Shown: positions 35,422-47,825, counted from the first letter of the stretch. The stretch is 64,000 nt of DNA from Xenorhabdus nematophila ATCC 19061 (GCF_000252955.1 NC_014228.1:868001-932000), one strand, 5' to 3'. Translations and numbers: made by a program. Notes: generated from the sequence alone by a model not told the origin.

Positions 35422-36441
35422 GTGGAAATATTAGTGACAGGCGGTATGGGATATATCGGTAGCCATACTTGCATTCAAATGATTGACGCGGGCATGACGC
35501 CTATCATCATTGATAATCTATGTAATGCCAATCGTGAAGTACTGGCCCGCATTGAGGCACTAACGGGTACGAAACCGCTGTTTTATGAAGGGGATATTCG
35601 GGATGAATCATTCTTTGATACCATTTTCTCCCGCCATCAAATTCAGTCGGTTATTCATTTCGCGGGCTTAAAAGCCGTAGGAGAGTCTGTCGCTAAACCT
35701 ATCGAATATTATGACAACAATGTTAACGGCACACTGGTGCTTGTGCGTAGTATGCATAAAGCGGGGGTAAAAAGTATTATTTTCAGTTCATCCGCAACCG
35801 TATATGGCGATCCGGATGTCGTGCCGATTACCGAGCAATCCACAGTAGGCAATACCACCAATCCTTATGGTACGAGTAAGTATATGGTCGAGCGCTGCCT
35901 GTCTGATCTCCATCATGCAGAAAATGATTGGTCTGTTGTGCTGCTGCGTTATTTCAATCCGGTTGGCGCTCACCCTTCAGGTACTCTGGGGGAAGATCCA
36001 CAAGGTATTCCCAACAATCTGATGCCTTATATTGCTCAGGTTGCGGTGGGCCGCCGGGAAAAACTGTCAGTTTATGGTAATGATTATCCGACACCTGACG
36101 GGACGGGGGTACGTGATTATATCCATGTTATGGATTTAGCCGACGGGCATATTGCTGCATTGAGTGCTGTCGGTAAGAAAGCCGGTCTGCACATCTATAA
36201 TTTGGGGACAGGGAAAGGAACGAGTGTATTAGAAATGGTAGCAGCCTTTAGTCACGCATGTGGCAAGCCTGTTCCTTATGAAATATGTCCTCGCCGTCCG
36301 GGAGATATTGCCGAATGTTGGTCAAGTCCGGAAAAAGCGGAACGTGAACTGGGCTGGAAAGCAAATCGTACGGTTGCGGAAATGACAGCCGATGCGTGGC
36401 GCTGGCAGTCCCAAAATCCGAATGGCTATCAAGTGAAATAA
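35422..36441 (+). CDS. galE: UDP-glucose 4-epimerase
   Basis: This 339-residue short-chain dehydrogenase interconverts UDP-glucose and UDP-galactose for LPS and exopolysaccharide. It has the NAD-binding TGGMGYIGSHTCIQM, the catalytic serine region IFSSSATVYGDP and YGTSKYMVE with the YxxxK pair, followed by LLRYFNPVGAHPSG. It starts with GTG at 35422 after AGAGG. It is not in a gal operon here. An ERIC element follows. Confidence 0.96.
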   Translation: MEILVTGGMGYIGSHTCIQMIDAGMTPIIIDNLCNANREVLARIEALTGTKPLFYEGDIRDESFFDTIFSRHQIQSVIHFAGLKAVGESVAKPIEYYDNNVNGTLVLVRSMHKAGVKSIIFSSSATVYGDPDVVPITEQSTVGNTTNPYGTSKYMVERCLSDLHHAENDWSVVLLRYFNPVGAHPSGTLGEDPQGIPNNLMPYIAQVAVGRREKLSVYGNDYPTPDGTGVRDYIHVMDLADGHIAALSAVGKKAGLHIYNLGTGKGTSVLEMVAAFSHACGKPVPYEICPRRPGDIAECWSSPEKAERELGWKANRTVAEMTADAWRWQSQNPNGYQVK

Positions 36442-36491
36442 CCGGCACTTTTTAATCTTTATGACGGATGTGGTGAAAATAGAGAAAATGC

Positions 36492-36618
36492 TATACACAA
36501 TGGATTTTAAGTTGCATCGCGACGGCAAGAGAGCAAATCCCCGGGAGCATAGATAACTATGGGACCGGGGTGAGCGAGCGCAGTCAACAAAGAGGCAGTT
36601 TGAAAGACGAAGTGTATA
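36492..36618. repeat. ERIC element (127 bp, diverged)
   Basis: The length and order match the ERIC consensus: TATACACAATGGATTTTAAG, then CGCGACGGCAAG, then GGGGTGAGCGAGCGCAG, then TTGAAAGACGA and GTGTATA. It lies after galE. Confidence 0.8.
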
Positions 36619-36661
36619 TTATATTTGGCGGGCGACAAAAGGAGCCTGCCAGTTTGAAAAA

Positions 36662-36697
36662 GGTCAGGAGGGTTTATAAAAATAAACCCTCCTGACC
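36662..36697 (-). terminator. Strong hairpin terminator for the secreted protein gene
   Basis: GGTCAGGAGGGTTTA (36662-36676) pairs with TAAACCCTCCTGACC (36683-36697). On the minus strand the stem is followed by CTTTTTC, so it ends the minus-strand transcript that starts at the lipase or secreted protein gene. Confidence 0.85.
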
Positions 36698-36717
36698 AGC
36701 GCCTATAAAATTCGATA

Positions 36718-37206
36718 TTATGGTTTTGGTGTTCCGGCTTTATTTTTCGTTGTTGATATGGTTTTCCGTGCAGTTTGGCATGCTTTATGTTCGCCGGGTT
36801 CACGCGCCTGAATGATTTTTGCTGTTTCATCTATGGCAGGGAGAGGAAAGCCCATATTATCATAAGCACCAAAACCAATTAAACGATAACCCATGAGCGG
36901 GCTTTTCATTGGAATGCGAAACTCTTTTTTCTCTCCCGGTGCTAAGGGTTCAAATGAATAGAATATGGGTGTACTGGGTTCGCATTGAACTTGATAGGGC
37001 AAAATGGTGATATACCCACCCGCCACGGGTTGATCGCCTTTGTTTTGCAGTGTGCCGCCCACAAAGAATTTGTCATTGGCACCTAATCCCATGTGAAACA
37101 ACAAATGCGCTTCCCCTTTTGCCCACAATGCTGATGTGAACAGGCTGCTTGCCAGTAACATTGCATAATACATGTAACGACGCAATGTGTAGCCACGTAA
37201 TCTCAT
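36718..37206 (-). CDS. Secreted (periplasmic) hypothetical protein next to lipase
   Basis: The 162-residue protein has a typical signal peptide: basic start, hydrophobic AMLLASSLFTSALWA, then a cleavage-like AKG. Start could be 37206 or the second ATG at 37173. The mature part is a beta-rich domain (GEAHLLFHMGLGANDKFFVG, GGYITILPYQVQCE, APGEKKEFRIPM) with two cysteines. I recognise no named family. It is downstream of and on the same strand as the lipase gene, with 90 bases between, so it is probably a partner such as an immunity protein or secretion helper. Confidence 0.65.
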   Translation of the reverse strand: MRLRGYTLRRYMYYAMLLASSLFTSALWAKGEAHLLFHMGLGANDKFFVGGTLQNKGDQPVAGGYITILPYQVQCEPSTPIFYSFEPLAPGEKKEFRIPMKSPLMGYRLIGFGAYDNMGFPLPAIDETAKIIQAREPGEHKACQTARKTISTTKNKAGTPKP

Positions 37207-37299
37207 CTTTACTTCTCCTGTTTACGAGTGCCTAACAGGAAATAGGTATTGCAGGGGGGAATAAAAAAATCAAGTTATCTGACTTATCCTGAACATCGG

Positions 37300-38160
37300 T
37301 TACAAATTTATACAAGAATCCACATCACCGTTTTTTATGACTCTTTTGAATACATCAAAGTCCAGTCTGGCAATATAATTTATTAAATAGTGGCTACATA
37401 GCGGGCCATCCGAGATATCTATAGGGGTTTGTGATTTAAATCGCTGAATTTGCGCCAGTGATGCGTATGCCAATATCTCAGGAGGTAAATGAGGAATAAC
37501 ATCGTCGGCATAGTTGAACACAGCAAAATTGCTGAAATTCTGAGTAACGTACTGGGAAAAATCACTATTTCCGGGTCTTGGACAGGCAAACAAACAGGCT
37601 GAGTGATTGGGGGCCATAGGGCCAATCTCATACATAAGGTAGGATGCAATGGCGGAGCCAAGACTGTGAGCGGTTATTGTAAACCGGCTATTGACGCCTA
37701 TCAGTCGAGTAATTGCTTCTGCCAGTCTGAGATTGCTGTAATCACCATAAAATCCAGGTTCAACGGTGAGCAATTTCATTGAGTCATAAATACTGAAAAA
37801 TCCCCTGCTGACTTTTATGGTCGGAAATCTGGCCCACGGTGAAGTTTGTAAAATCAAGCCATCATGGATATCTTCCAATAAGATAGTTGGATCTGTCCCT
37901 CGTATGGCAACAACATATTCGTTCAGGGACGTATTTTTTCTCGCAATATAACCGTAGCAGACCTGATCCGGTAATTCACTTTGTCGGGTCTTGACGGAAA
38001 ATGAGATATCATCGGCAGAAATATACGCTATCACTTTCCACTCATCGTCTTTAATGCGTGGATCGGCTGGTGGTATTGGGTTATTGTGATATTTATCATT
38101 CATTTCAGCAGCATATAACACTAATGCTGCAAGATTGGCAGCTTCTTGATATGTATACAT
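37300..38160 (-). CDS. Class 3 lipase (Lipase_3 fold), possible Pdl-like effector
   Basis: The 286-residue protein has the lipase nucleophile elbow TITAHSLGSAIASYL with S166, EYVVAIRGTDP before it, acid residue candidate in NYADDVIPHLPP and a late histidine in CSHYLINY. This is the class 3 (fungal type) triacylglycerol lipase layout. It has no signal peptide. Small class 3 lipases called Pdl in Photorhabdus are linked to Tc-toxin release and type VI spikes, and this protein may be of that kind. The pairing with an exported protein fits an effector and periplasmic immunity model, but no secretion genes are near. Confidence 0.75.
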   Translation of the reverse strand: MYTYQEAANLAALVLYAAEMNDKYHNNPIPPADPRIKDDEWKVIAYISADDISFSVKTRQSELPDQVCYGYIARKNTSLNEYVVAIRGTDPTILLEDIHDGLILQTSPWARFPTIKVSRGFFSIYDSMKLLTVEPGFYGDYSNLRLAEAITRLIGVNSRFTITAHSLGSAIASYLMYEIGPMAPNHSACLFACPRPGNSDFSQYVTQNFSNFAVFNYADDVIPHLPPEILAYASLAQIQRFKSQTPIDISDGPLCSHYLINYIARLDFDVFKRVIKNGDVDSCINL

Positions 38161-38512
38161 AATAGTTCCTCTGGTTTACTCTGATTGTAAATAAGTTGTT
38201 TGTATTATTTTATCTGATTGTATTTTATTTCCTCAGGTTTGTTGAGATACGAAAGATTCCTAAGTTGGAGAGAATAGAGTTGAAGTAATGATAATGTGGC
38301 TTTTTACAGGAAAGGCTCAGAAAATGAATATTATTAAATGGTTATAAAAATAAGCCGACATTTATGAATTATTTATCAATATCGAATTAGTTAATTACAT
38401 TTTGTTATATGTAGTTTTTATTTATTCTTTCAAATCAATTGCCATGCAGCGTTATTCTCTCCCAATCTTAAAGGTTTTATTTATAAATTTTACCAATTAT
38501 CAAGAGGCTAAT
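38161..38512. other. AT-rich intergenic region upstream of the transsulfuration genes
   Basis: About 350 bases, very AT-rich, without a coding frame. It contains the promoters of the divergent lipase gene and the cystathionine synthase gene. No known operator was seen. Confidence 0.5.
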
Positions 38513-39884
38513 ATGGCAGCACCACGTTCGGTTCTTGAACTTATCGGGAATACTCCGTTACTGGAACTCACGCATTTGGATACGGGGCCATGCCAGTTAT
38601 TTATTAAGCTAGAGAACCAAAATCCCGGCGGATCGATTAAAGATCGGGTTGCGCTTTCCATGATTGAGCAGGCCGAAAAGCAGGGTCTGTTGAAACCGGG
38701 AGGAACTATCATTGAAGCTACAGCGGGTAATACGGGGATAGGATTGGCGTTGGTTGCTGCGATGAAGGGCTATAAACTGATTCTGGTTGTGCCTGATAAA
38801 ATGAGCCGGGAAAAAATTTATCACTTGCGGGCACTTGGAACGGAGGTTCGTCTGACACGCTCTGATGTAGTAAAAGGACATCCGGAGTATTATCAGGATC
38901 ATGCGCTGCGTCTGTCGCAGGAAATTAGCGGGGCGTATTATATCGACCAATTCAGTAATCCTGCGAATTCCGCTGCTCATACCCTGAGTACTGGCCCGGA
39001 AATTTGGCAACAAATGGAGAAAAATGTCGATGCTATGGTCGTGGGTGTTGGCTCTGGTGGGACACTTGGCGGTTTAAGTCAGTACTTTAAGGGGGGTTTC
39101 TCCTCAGACTGAATTTGTCCTTGCAGATCCAAAAGGGTCTATTCTTGCCGATTATGTTGAGTATGGTCATTATGACGAAGCAGGCAGTTGGTTTGTTGAA
39201 GGTATCGGAGAGGATTTTGTCCCGCCTTTAGGTGATTTTTCCCGGGTTCATCATGCTTATCGAATTACTGATGCAGAAGCATTCTCCAGTGCACGGGAGT
39301 TGTTGCTGGAGGAAGGTATTCTGGCCGGTTCTTCTTCCGGTACGTTGCTGGCAGCGGCACTGCGCTATTGTCGCGCCCAAACAACACCGAAACGTGTAGT
39401 CACATTTGCCTGTGATAGTGGTAATAAATACCTGTCGAAGATGTTCAATGATTATTGGTTATTGGAACAAGGCCTGCGTTCACAGCCACAGGAAAATAAT
39501 TTAACTGATTATATTACTTATCGTTATCGTGAGGGGGCGACGGTGTCAGTTTCACCGCAAGATACCTTACAAATCGCTTATGGCCGTATGCGCCTGTATG
39601 ATATTTCACAGTTACCAGTGCTCGAAAACGATCAGGTTGTTGGGATCATTGATGAATGGGATCTCATGCACACCATTAAGGCTGATTCCCAGAATTTCTC
39701 TTTGTCTGTTACTGAGGCAATGACCAGCCAAGTACGGACTCTGAATAAAAAAGCTCCATTGGCACAGTTGATTGCGACCTTTGATGCGGGCCATGTGGCT
39801 CTGATTGTTGATGATGACAATCAATTCCTTGGCCTTGTTACTCGTACTGATGTGCTGAACGTATGGCGTCAACAACTCAATTAA
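38513..39884 (+). pseudogene. Cystathionine beta-synthase with CBS domains, frameshifted at a G6 run
   Basis: From ATG 38513 (MAAPRSVLELIGNTPLLEL) the frame encodes the PLP domain: NPGGSIKDRVAL with the Schiff-base lysine, EATAGNTGIGLALVAAMKG and VVGVGSGGTLGGL. It stops at 39110, but the protein continues in the next frame as VSPQTEFVLADPKGSI, GILAGSSSGTLLAAAL, and a C-terminal CBS-domain pair (IIDEWDLMHTI, GLVTRTDVLNVW) to 39884. The switch falls in TTTAAGGGGGGTTTC near 39090-39098. Five G's instead of six would restore one ~456-residue enzyme. It would condense homocysteine with serine (or acetylserine) to cystathionine. The next gene makes the companion lyase. Confidence 0.85.
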
Positions 39885-39905
39885 TCTCTTTTCAGGAATA
39901 AATTA

Positions 39906-41075
39906 ATGACTAAGTTCGATAAGATTAAATTTGATACAAAAAGCGTTCACGCAGGTTATTCTCCTGATCATACAGGCGCAGTTATGCCCGCAATCTATGC
40001 CACATCAACTTATGCCCAACCTGCGCCGGGGCAGCATACAGGGTATGAATATTCCCGTAGCGGAAACCCGACACGTGATGCGCTGGAAAATGCGATTGCT
40101 GAATTAGAGAATGGAACCCGTGGTTATGCCTTTGGCTCCGGTCTTGCCGCCAGTTCGACCATTCTGGAATTACTTGATAAAGACAGCCACATCATTGCCG
40201 TTGATGATCTCTATGGCGGCACTTACCGATTGCTGGAGAAAGTTCGCCGCCGGACGGCAGGCTTACGTGTTACTTATGTTAGCGCAGGCGATACCGCAGC
40301 GCTGGAAGCCGCAATTCAGCCTGATACTAAAATGATTTGGGTGGAAACGCCGACTAATCCATTACTGAAATTAGCGGATCTGGAAGCAATTGCCCAGATT
40401 GCCCAACGTCATAATATCATCAGTGTTGCAGATAATACTTTTGCTTCCCCTTATATCCAGCGCCCGCTTGATTTGGGTTTTGATATTGTCGTGCACTCCG
40501 CAACTAAATATCTGAATGGTCATTCCGATGTAGTTGCGGGTCTGGCTGTCGTGGGTAACAATGCTGAATTGGCGGAACAGGTGGCTTTTTTGCAAAATTC
40601 CATTGGTGGCATTCTTGATCCATTCAGCAGTTTTCTGGTTTTGCGTGGTATTCGAACATTGGCATTGCGTATGGAGCGCCATATTTCCAGTGCAGAGAAA
40701 ATTGCGCATTGGCTGGAGCAGCAGCCACAAATCGAAAAAGTGTACTATCCCGGTCTTACCTCTCACCCTCAGTATGAGCTGGCAAAACGTCAAATGCGTG
40801 GTTTTGGCGGTATGATCTCCATCGTATTGAAAGGCGATGAGGATTATACACGTCGCGTCATTAAAGAATTGCGGCTATTTACATTAGCAGAAAGCTTGGG
40901 TGGTGTGGAAAGTCTTATCGGTCAGCCATTTACCATGACACATGCTTCTATTCCTCTGGAAAAACGTTTAGCGGCGGGTATTACGCCTCAGTTAATCCGC
41001 ATTTCCGTAGGTATTGAGAATGCGGATGATTTGATTGCTGATTTGGCTCAGGCCTTCGAAAAGGCAAAGGTATAG
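39906..41075 (+). CDS. Cystathionine gamma-lyase/synthase family PLP enzyme
   Basis: This 389-residue protein is of the Cys/Met metabolism PLP family: TKSVHAGYSPDHTGAVMPAI, YEYSRSGNPTRDALE, and the PLP lysine in VVHSATKYLNGHSDV. Its place 21 bases after a cystathionine beta-synthase gene strongly suggests it is the gamma-lyase (MccB/CTH type) of reverse transsulfuration, which turns methionine-derived homocysteine into cysteine. By sequence alone cystathionine gamma-synthase (MetB) is the other option. A terminator follows. Confidence 0.88.
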   Translation: MTKFDKIKFDTKSVHAGYSPDHTGAVMPAIYATSTYAQPAPGQHTGYEYSRSGNPTRDALENAIAELENGTRGYAFGSGLAASSTILELLDKDSHIIAVDDLYGGTYRLLEKVRRRTAGLRVTYVSAGDTAALEAAIQPDTKMIWVETPTNPLLKLADLEAIAQIAQRHNIISVADNTFASPYIQRPLDLGFDIVVHSATKYLNGHSDVVAGLAVVGNNAELAEQVAFLQNSIGGILDPFSSFLVLRGIRTLALRMERHISSAEKIAHWLEQQPQIEKVYYPGLTSHPQYELAKRQMRGFGGMISIVLKGDEDYTRRVIKELRLFTLAESLGGVESLIGQPFTMTHASIPLEKRLAAGITPQLIRISVGIENADDLIADLAQAFEKAKV

Positions 41076-41131
41076 CAGGAAATAAACAGAAGAACTAAAA
41101 TTAATAACAGCGAGTATAATTAAAAAATTAT

Positions 41132-41164
41132 GCCAACCGATTTGCTTCTGGTTGGCGTTTTTTT
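41132..41164 (+). terminator. Rho-independent terminator of the transsulfuration pair
   Basis: GCCAACC (41132-41138) and GGTTGGC (41150-41156) form the stem, followed by GTTTTTTT. Confidence 0.85.
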
Positions 41165-41439
41165 GTTTGATGAACGCATTTTGATAAATTTATAGATCTT
41201 ATTTTTATTAAATTTTCTTTATTGATTATTCTATTATTTGGCTGGGGGATAAATCACTTAAAAAAATACATATCCTTTAATTACACAGGGGAATTTATAT
41301 TTTCCTTTATTTTTAACCGACATTCTGCACCACTTTCAGGAATAAAATGATTCATAGGGTTGCCCCAATATTTTCAGCAGGTTATTTTGATGCCTCTGCA
41401 TACCTGTCACCATTTGGTGCACCTGAAACTCAAAGGTGT

Positions 41440-41767
41440 TGATACCCTCAATGTCCGGCTGTGGAAACCTGACCCATTGAGGATCATTACCAAAAAAACG
41501 TCATCGTGGGAAACCGTATGGTCAGCATATTTAGGCAAAAGGGCATCAATCATGCGGGGTAACCGACTTCATGACAAAAAGCGGCGACAAGACCAAGGTG
41601 ATTGAGACTGTTGATGGTCAGTTCAGGGAGAGGCATATTGGCCTCCGGTAAATAAAATTAATAGATCAAACCTGACTATCGCCGTCAACTTGATTTGAGG
41701 AATAAATCAACAAAATGCGTGGTAAATCACATTATTTTAAAATCAGGAATGGGGTGCGGAATGACGG
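41440..41767 (-). mobile_element. Degraded IS1634 end (second copy)
   Basis: The bases follow the 5' part and outer end of the IS1634 copy at about 26840-27151, including GGCATCAATCATGCGGGGTA, TAATAGATCAAA and the end GGGGTGCGGAATGACGG, with many small deletions. It is an old scar of the same element, useful for defining the IS end. From here to the ERIC at 42057 I see nothing coding. Confidence 0.8.
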
Positions 41768-42056
41768 TTTTAAAGGAATATTATGAAACTCATTGATCGT
41801 TATGCTTAATAAAACCACCCAAATTTATAGATTAATTATTGTATTGGTTTATTTTATTTTTAGATCAAACCATTTGAATAATTGATGATATCTCATTTAG
41901 GATCAGCTATATTTGATTTTATCAGGTGTGGATATCAAATAAATCTCAAGTTGAGACTTAGCCAACAGAACAGTCACTTGAACGCAGTTATAAGTATAAT
42001 TCATTTTATGCTTTTGTTCTTTTACCGTTGTTTTGCAACTTGAAATACATCAGGTA

Positions 42057-42183
42057 TATACCCAATGGATTTCAAGATGCAGCGCGACGGCAAGGGAATG
42101 AACCCCCAGGAGCATAGCTAACTATGTGACTGGGGTGAGTGAGCGCAGCCAACAAAGCTGCAACTTGAAAGACGACGGGTATA
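42057..42183. repeat. ERIC element (127 bp, well conserved)
   Basis: A full-length ERIC: TATACCCAATGGATTTCAAG at the left, CAGGAGCATAGCTAACTATG in the middle, GGGTGAGTGAGCGCAG and TTGAAAGACGACGGGTATA at the right. It ends 34 bases before the deformylase start and may lie in its leader RNA. Confidence 0.9.
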
Positions 42184-42217
42184 AATGATGAAAGGTATCA
42201 GAAGAGGATAATAAGTT

Positions 42218-42724
42218 ATGGCAATTCTAGATATACTCACAATCCCGGATGAAAGGCTGAGACAAAAATGCGTTGATGTCACCGATTTTGATAAGGTTCA
42301 AACATTGGTTGATGATATGCTGGAGACAATGTATGCCACTGACAATGGGATTGGTTTAGCGGCTCCACAGGTCGGGCGGAAAGAAGCGGTATTGGTCATT
42401 GATCTGTCCCCAGACCGAGATAAGCCGACGGTTTTGGTCAATCCTAAGATTGTTGAAAAAGAGCGGCGCGTAGTGAATCAAGAGGGCTGCTTATCGATAC
42501 CGGGATATTACGCGGATGTTGAGCGATTTGAAAAAGTGAAGGTAGAAGCATTTGATCGACAGGGAAATCAGACAACAATAGAAAGCGAAGATTTTTTATC
42601 GATAGTTATGCAGCATGAAATCGACCATTTAAATGGGGTTATTTTTATTGATTATTTGTCACCGCTTAGGAGAAAAATGGCACTGAAAAAAGTGCAGAAA
42701 TATATAAGCAACAGAAATAATTAG
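42218..42724 (+). CDS. def: Peptide deformylase
   Basis: The 168-residue protein has all three deformylase motifs: GIGLAAPQVG, EGCLSIPGYYA with the metal-binding cysteine, and QHEIDHLNGVIF with the HExxH pair. It removes the formyl group from nascent proteins. The usual enterobacterial def sits beside fmt; this one stands alone between an ERIC and a hypothetical gene, so it may be an extra copy. That would matter for actinonin-type inhibitors, but whether another def exists cannot be seen here. The tail SPLRRKMALKKVQKYISNRN is somewhat shorter than usual. Confidence 0.9.
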   Translation: MAILDILTIPDERLRQKCVDVTDFDKVQTLVDDMLETMYATDNGIGLAAPQVGRKEAVLVIDLSPDRDKPTVLVNPKIVEKERRVVNQEGCLSIPGYYADVERFEKVKVEAFDRQGNQTTIESEDFLSIVMQHEIDHLNGVIFIDYLSPLRRKMALKKVQKYISNRNN

Positions 42725-42949
42725 TCAGATAAACTGGATTAAAAATAATTGATAATTTCATAATGAGACTGTCAGGAAATAGAATATGATGATTTTCTAT
42801 ATTGATGTTATTTAAATTATTAATGATAAGTATGAATAATAAAGTTTAAAATTCCATTATTGAATACAATAACGAGTTTTAAAGTTGAAAGGTGTATCTG
42901 ATGGAATTTAAATGATTTGATGATAATTATATAATCAGGGGAATTAATT

Positions 42950-43348
42950 GTGACTTTAACAAGTGATGTTGCGTATTATCAACCAGCTAATTTTTCGATA
43001 GATCTGAACTTGATAGATACAACTGATGCCAAGGCAGGTACTTATCTGATGATTTTGGATGCAGAAGGGATTAGAGATGCTCAAATTCCCTCAGTGAAAG
43101 TTGATAGCAAAATGGAATATGTCAATATTCCATCAACAGCTAGCAGCAATGATATCACCTGTGCCTTTTACATCAGAAACAGGGATAATCGGAATTATCC
43201 ATTGATTGGTACTCTTTATCTTAGTTACCAGCCGTTATCTGGGTTTGTTGACATTACCTCAATGAAAGTCTCTCCAGAATCTCAATTAGATCTACATATA
43301 GACAGAGTTGATGGTACAAAATTTGAATTTACGCTGAAAACTAAATAG
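42950..43348 (+). CDS. Hypothetical protein, small beta-rich
   Basis: A 132-residue acidic protein starting with GTG at 42950 after an AGGGG site (TLTSDVAYYQPANFSIDLNL). It has no signal peptide, no membrane segment and no cysteine pattern apart from one residue (NDITCAFYIRN). Alternating hydrophobic and polar residues suggest a beta sandwich. I recognise no family. It is flanked by AT-rich DNA and could be a small exported or inclusion-type protein, but that is a guess. Confidence 0.6.
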   Translation: MTLTSDVAYYQPANFSIDLNLIDTTDAKAGTYLMILDAEGIRDAQIPSVKVDSKMEYVNIPSTASSNDITCAFYIRNRDNRNYPLIGTLYLSYQPLSGFVDITSMKVSPESQLDLHIDRVDGTKFEFTLKTK

Positions 43349-43380
43349 ATCAATTAGTTGATTATATCTGTCGTTATTAT

Positions 43381-44124
43381 CTACGGTTTTATAAAAAAAT
43401 GACGAGCCAATAATGGCGCTGTAAAATTTTTCTTCAGATAAAACCCTCTGGGTAGCGTCATTATTGGTTGACCATATTCTCCGATGGCCTCAGTTAATGC
43501 TCGGCTATTTGCTGCTTTGGGGCGTAATTGTAGCACTTCACCATGACGGGCGGTGATGTTTTCGACTTTTCCTAATACAATAAGATCCATCAATTCTTCC
43601 CAATCGTTTCGCAACAATTTTTCTTCGAGGTCATTTGGACTCCAAAGCAGTGGTGAACCCACACGGCGCTCAGAAAGAGGAATATTTCTTTCTCCCTCAA
43701 CAGGTATCCATAAAACACGGGATAATTTACGTCTGACGTGACATTTTTCCCATGTAATACCAGTATTTCCCGTTAAAGGGGCAACACAAACAAAGGTCGT
43801 TTCTAATGGAATACCTTTGCTATCTACAGGGATCGTTTTCAGTTCGACGCCGATATGCCCAAAATCCTGTTCAGGTCTGCTGCCCGCATTTGCGCCTAAA
43901 TAATACTCAAGTAACATGCCTACCCAACCTTTATCACGCTTTAAATTTGGCGGTATTGGGAGTTTTGCTAATGCTGCCAGTTCACCCATGGATAAACCTG
44001 CTAAAGAGTGAGCACGTTCGAGCAATTGTTGCTCGTTTTCGGGAGGGAGAGGTGGTGTAAAGTACATATGATTGAGTATATTTTTAATGGTCAAAAAGTG
44101 ATCGATTGAATGATTGTCAGTCAT
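43381..44124 (-). CDS. mutH: DNA mismatch repair endonuclease MutH
   Basis: MutH nicks the unmethylated strand at hemimethylated GATC sites after MutS and MutL find a mismatch. The protein shows [20 protein letters not shown], the catalytic D-(x)-E-x-K set in [15 protein letters not shown], and [13 protein letters not shown], and ends [20 protein letters not shown] like E. coli MutH. The open frame starts at 44124 (247 residues). The ATG at 44067 ([15 protein letters not shown]) better matches the family's 229 residues, so the start is uncertain. The opposite-strand neighbour is a hypothetical gene. Confidence 0.93.
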   Translation of the reverse strand: MTDNHSIDHFLTIKNILNHMYFTPPLPPENEQQLLERAHSLAGLSMGELAALAKLPIPPNLKRDKGWVGMLLEYYLGANAGSRPEQDFGHIGVELKTIPVDSKGIPLETTFVCVAPLTGNTGITWEKCHVRRKLSRVLWIPVEGERNIPLSERRVGSPLLWSPNDLEEKLLRNDWEELMDLIVLGKVENITARHGEVLQLRPKAANSRALTEAIGEYGQPIMTLPRGFYLKKNFTAPLLARHFFIKP

Positions 44125-44926
44125 TATTAATTTATCATTATTCTGCTATTTTTTATAATAGCATGATATAGAAGATTTTTTTATTTGTGTTCTCAGCATT
44201 AAAAATAAGCTTGTTATGATTGTTCACCTATTCACAGTGATAATAAACAGGATCTTACACCATGTTATCCACAGATTTATGGGATAAGTAATAAAAAATG
44301 AGATCACTGGTTTGATTTACAGCGCTCATGAAGGGTGTTTTCTACAAAAATAGGCGATTTTTGTTTAACTAAAAGGCATATCCTGTGGATAAAATCACCA
44401 CTGGTTGATATTTGCTCAGTGTGAGCAAAGTGAAAAGTTTTGATAAGTGATATCCATTGCAAAAAGAGACATTTAATGTATTAACATAATGAAAAATAAT
44501 GGGTATTTATTTACTCTTATGAGGTGTGATAAAACATGTAAGAAAAGTATACCCGTTTTACCCCTCACTTTTTCACATATATATCCACAGAAAAAGTGAA
44601 TAAAATAGTTGTTGCCAGACAAAAAATGTTTATAACTTTAGCTTTTTCTGTGAATTATCCTTCTGGCGATGTAAACCATGCCGATTTGAAATCAAACTAT
44701 CCCAACATATTCGTTTTAATGCCTCTCTATGCTTCGTTGGCCCTGTAGGTGGGGAGGATGTCAAATTAAGCGGATAATGAATAGAAATTAAAATCATTCA
44801 GAAGAGAGACGTTTTCTCTCTGACTCCCGATTTCTTGAGTCATGGTATTTTTGCCAGCCAGTAAGTTATCTTACTGGCCTTTTTCATTGATATAGTTGCG
44901 TTGGAAGCAGGAAAGGGGAAAGAGTG
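44125..44926. other. 800-bp gene-free region with DnaA-box-like sites
   Basis: No gene is visible on either strand between mutH and leuB. DnaA-box matches are TTATCCACA at 44265-44273 (perfect), TGTGGATAA at 44384-44392 (perfect, opposite strand) and ATATCCACA at 44581-44589 (eight of nine). The middle is AT-rich. A hairpin terminator points rightwards at 44857-44885 although no plus-strand gene precedes it. Confidence 0.5.
44857..44885 (+). terminator. Orphan rho-independent terminator, plus strand
   Basis: GCCAGTAAG (44857-44865) pairs with CTTACTGGC (44870-44878), followed by CTTTTTC. It has no obvious upstream gene on the plus strand, so it may end a small RNA, or serve leuB in the other direction with a weak T-run. 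Confidence 0.7.
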
Positions 44927-47718
<2,792 letters not shown>

Positions 47719-47776
47719 GTTGTTGTGCTCCTGTGAAATTAGTGATGATGTTGTGTCTTTTTAGGCGCTGCGCAGG

Positions 47777-47806
47777 TAAAAAAAAACCCGCGCAGTGCGC
47801 GGGTTT
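47777..47806 (-). terminator. leu operon attenuator terminator
   Basis: On the minus strand AAACCCGCGC and GCGCGGGTTT form a ten-pair GC-rich stem (47784-47793 with 47797-47806) followed by a long T-run. It lies between leuL and leuA, exactly where the leader-peptide-controlled terminator should be. Confidence 0.9.
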
Positions 47807-47825
47807 CTTTCTGATGGTGGTCAAC

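Noticed and set aside
44125..44926. Calling the DnaA-box region the chromosomal origin
   Set aside because: Enterobacterial oriC lies between mnmG and mioC and has more boxes plus 13-mers in a fixed pattern, none of which is seen here.
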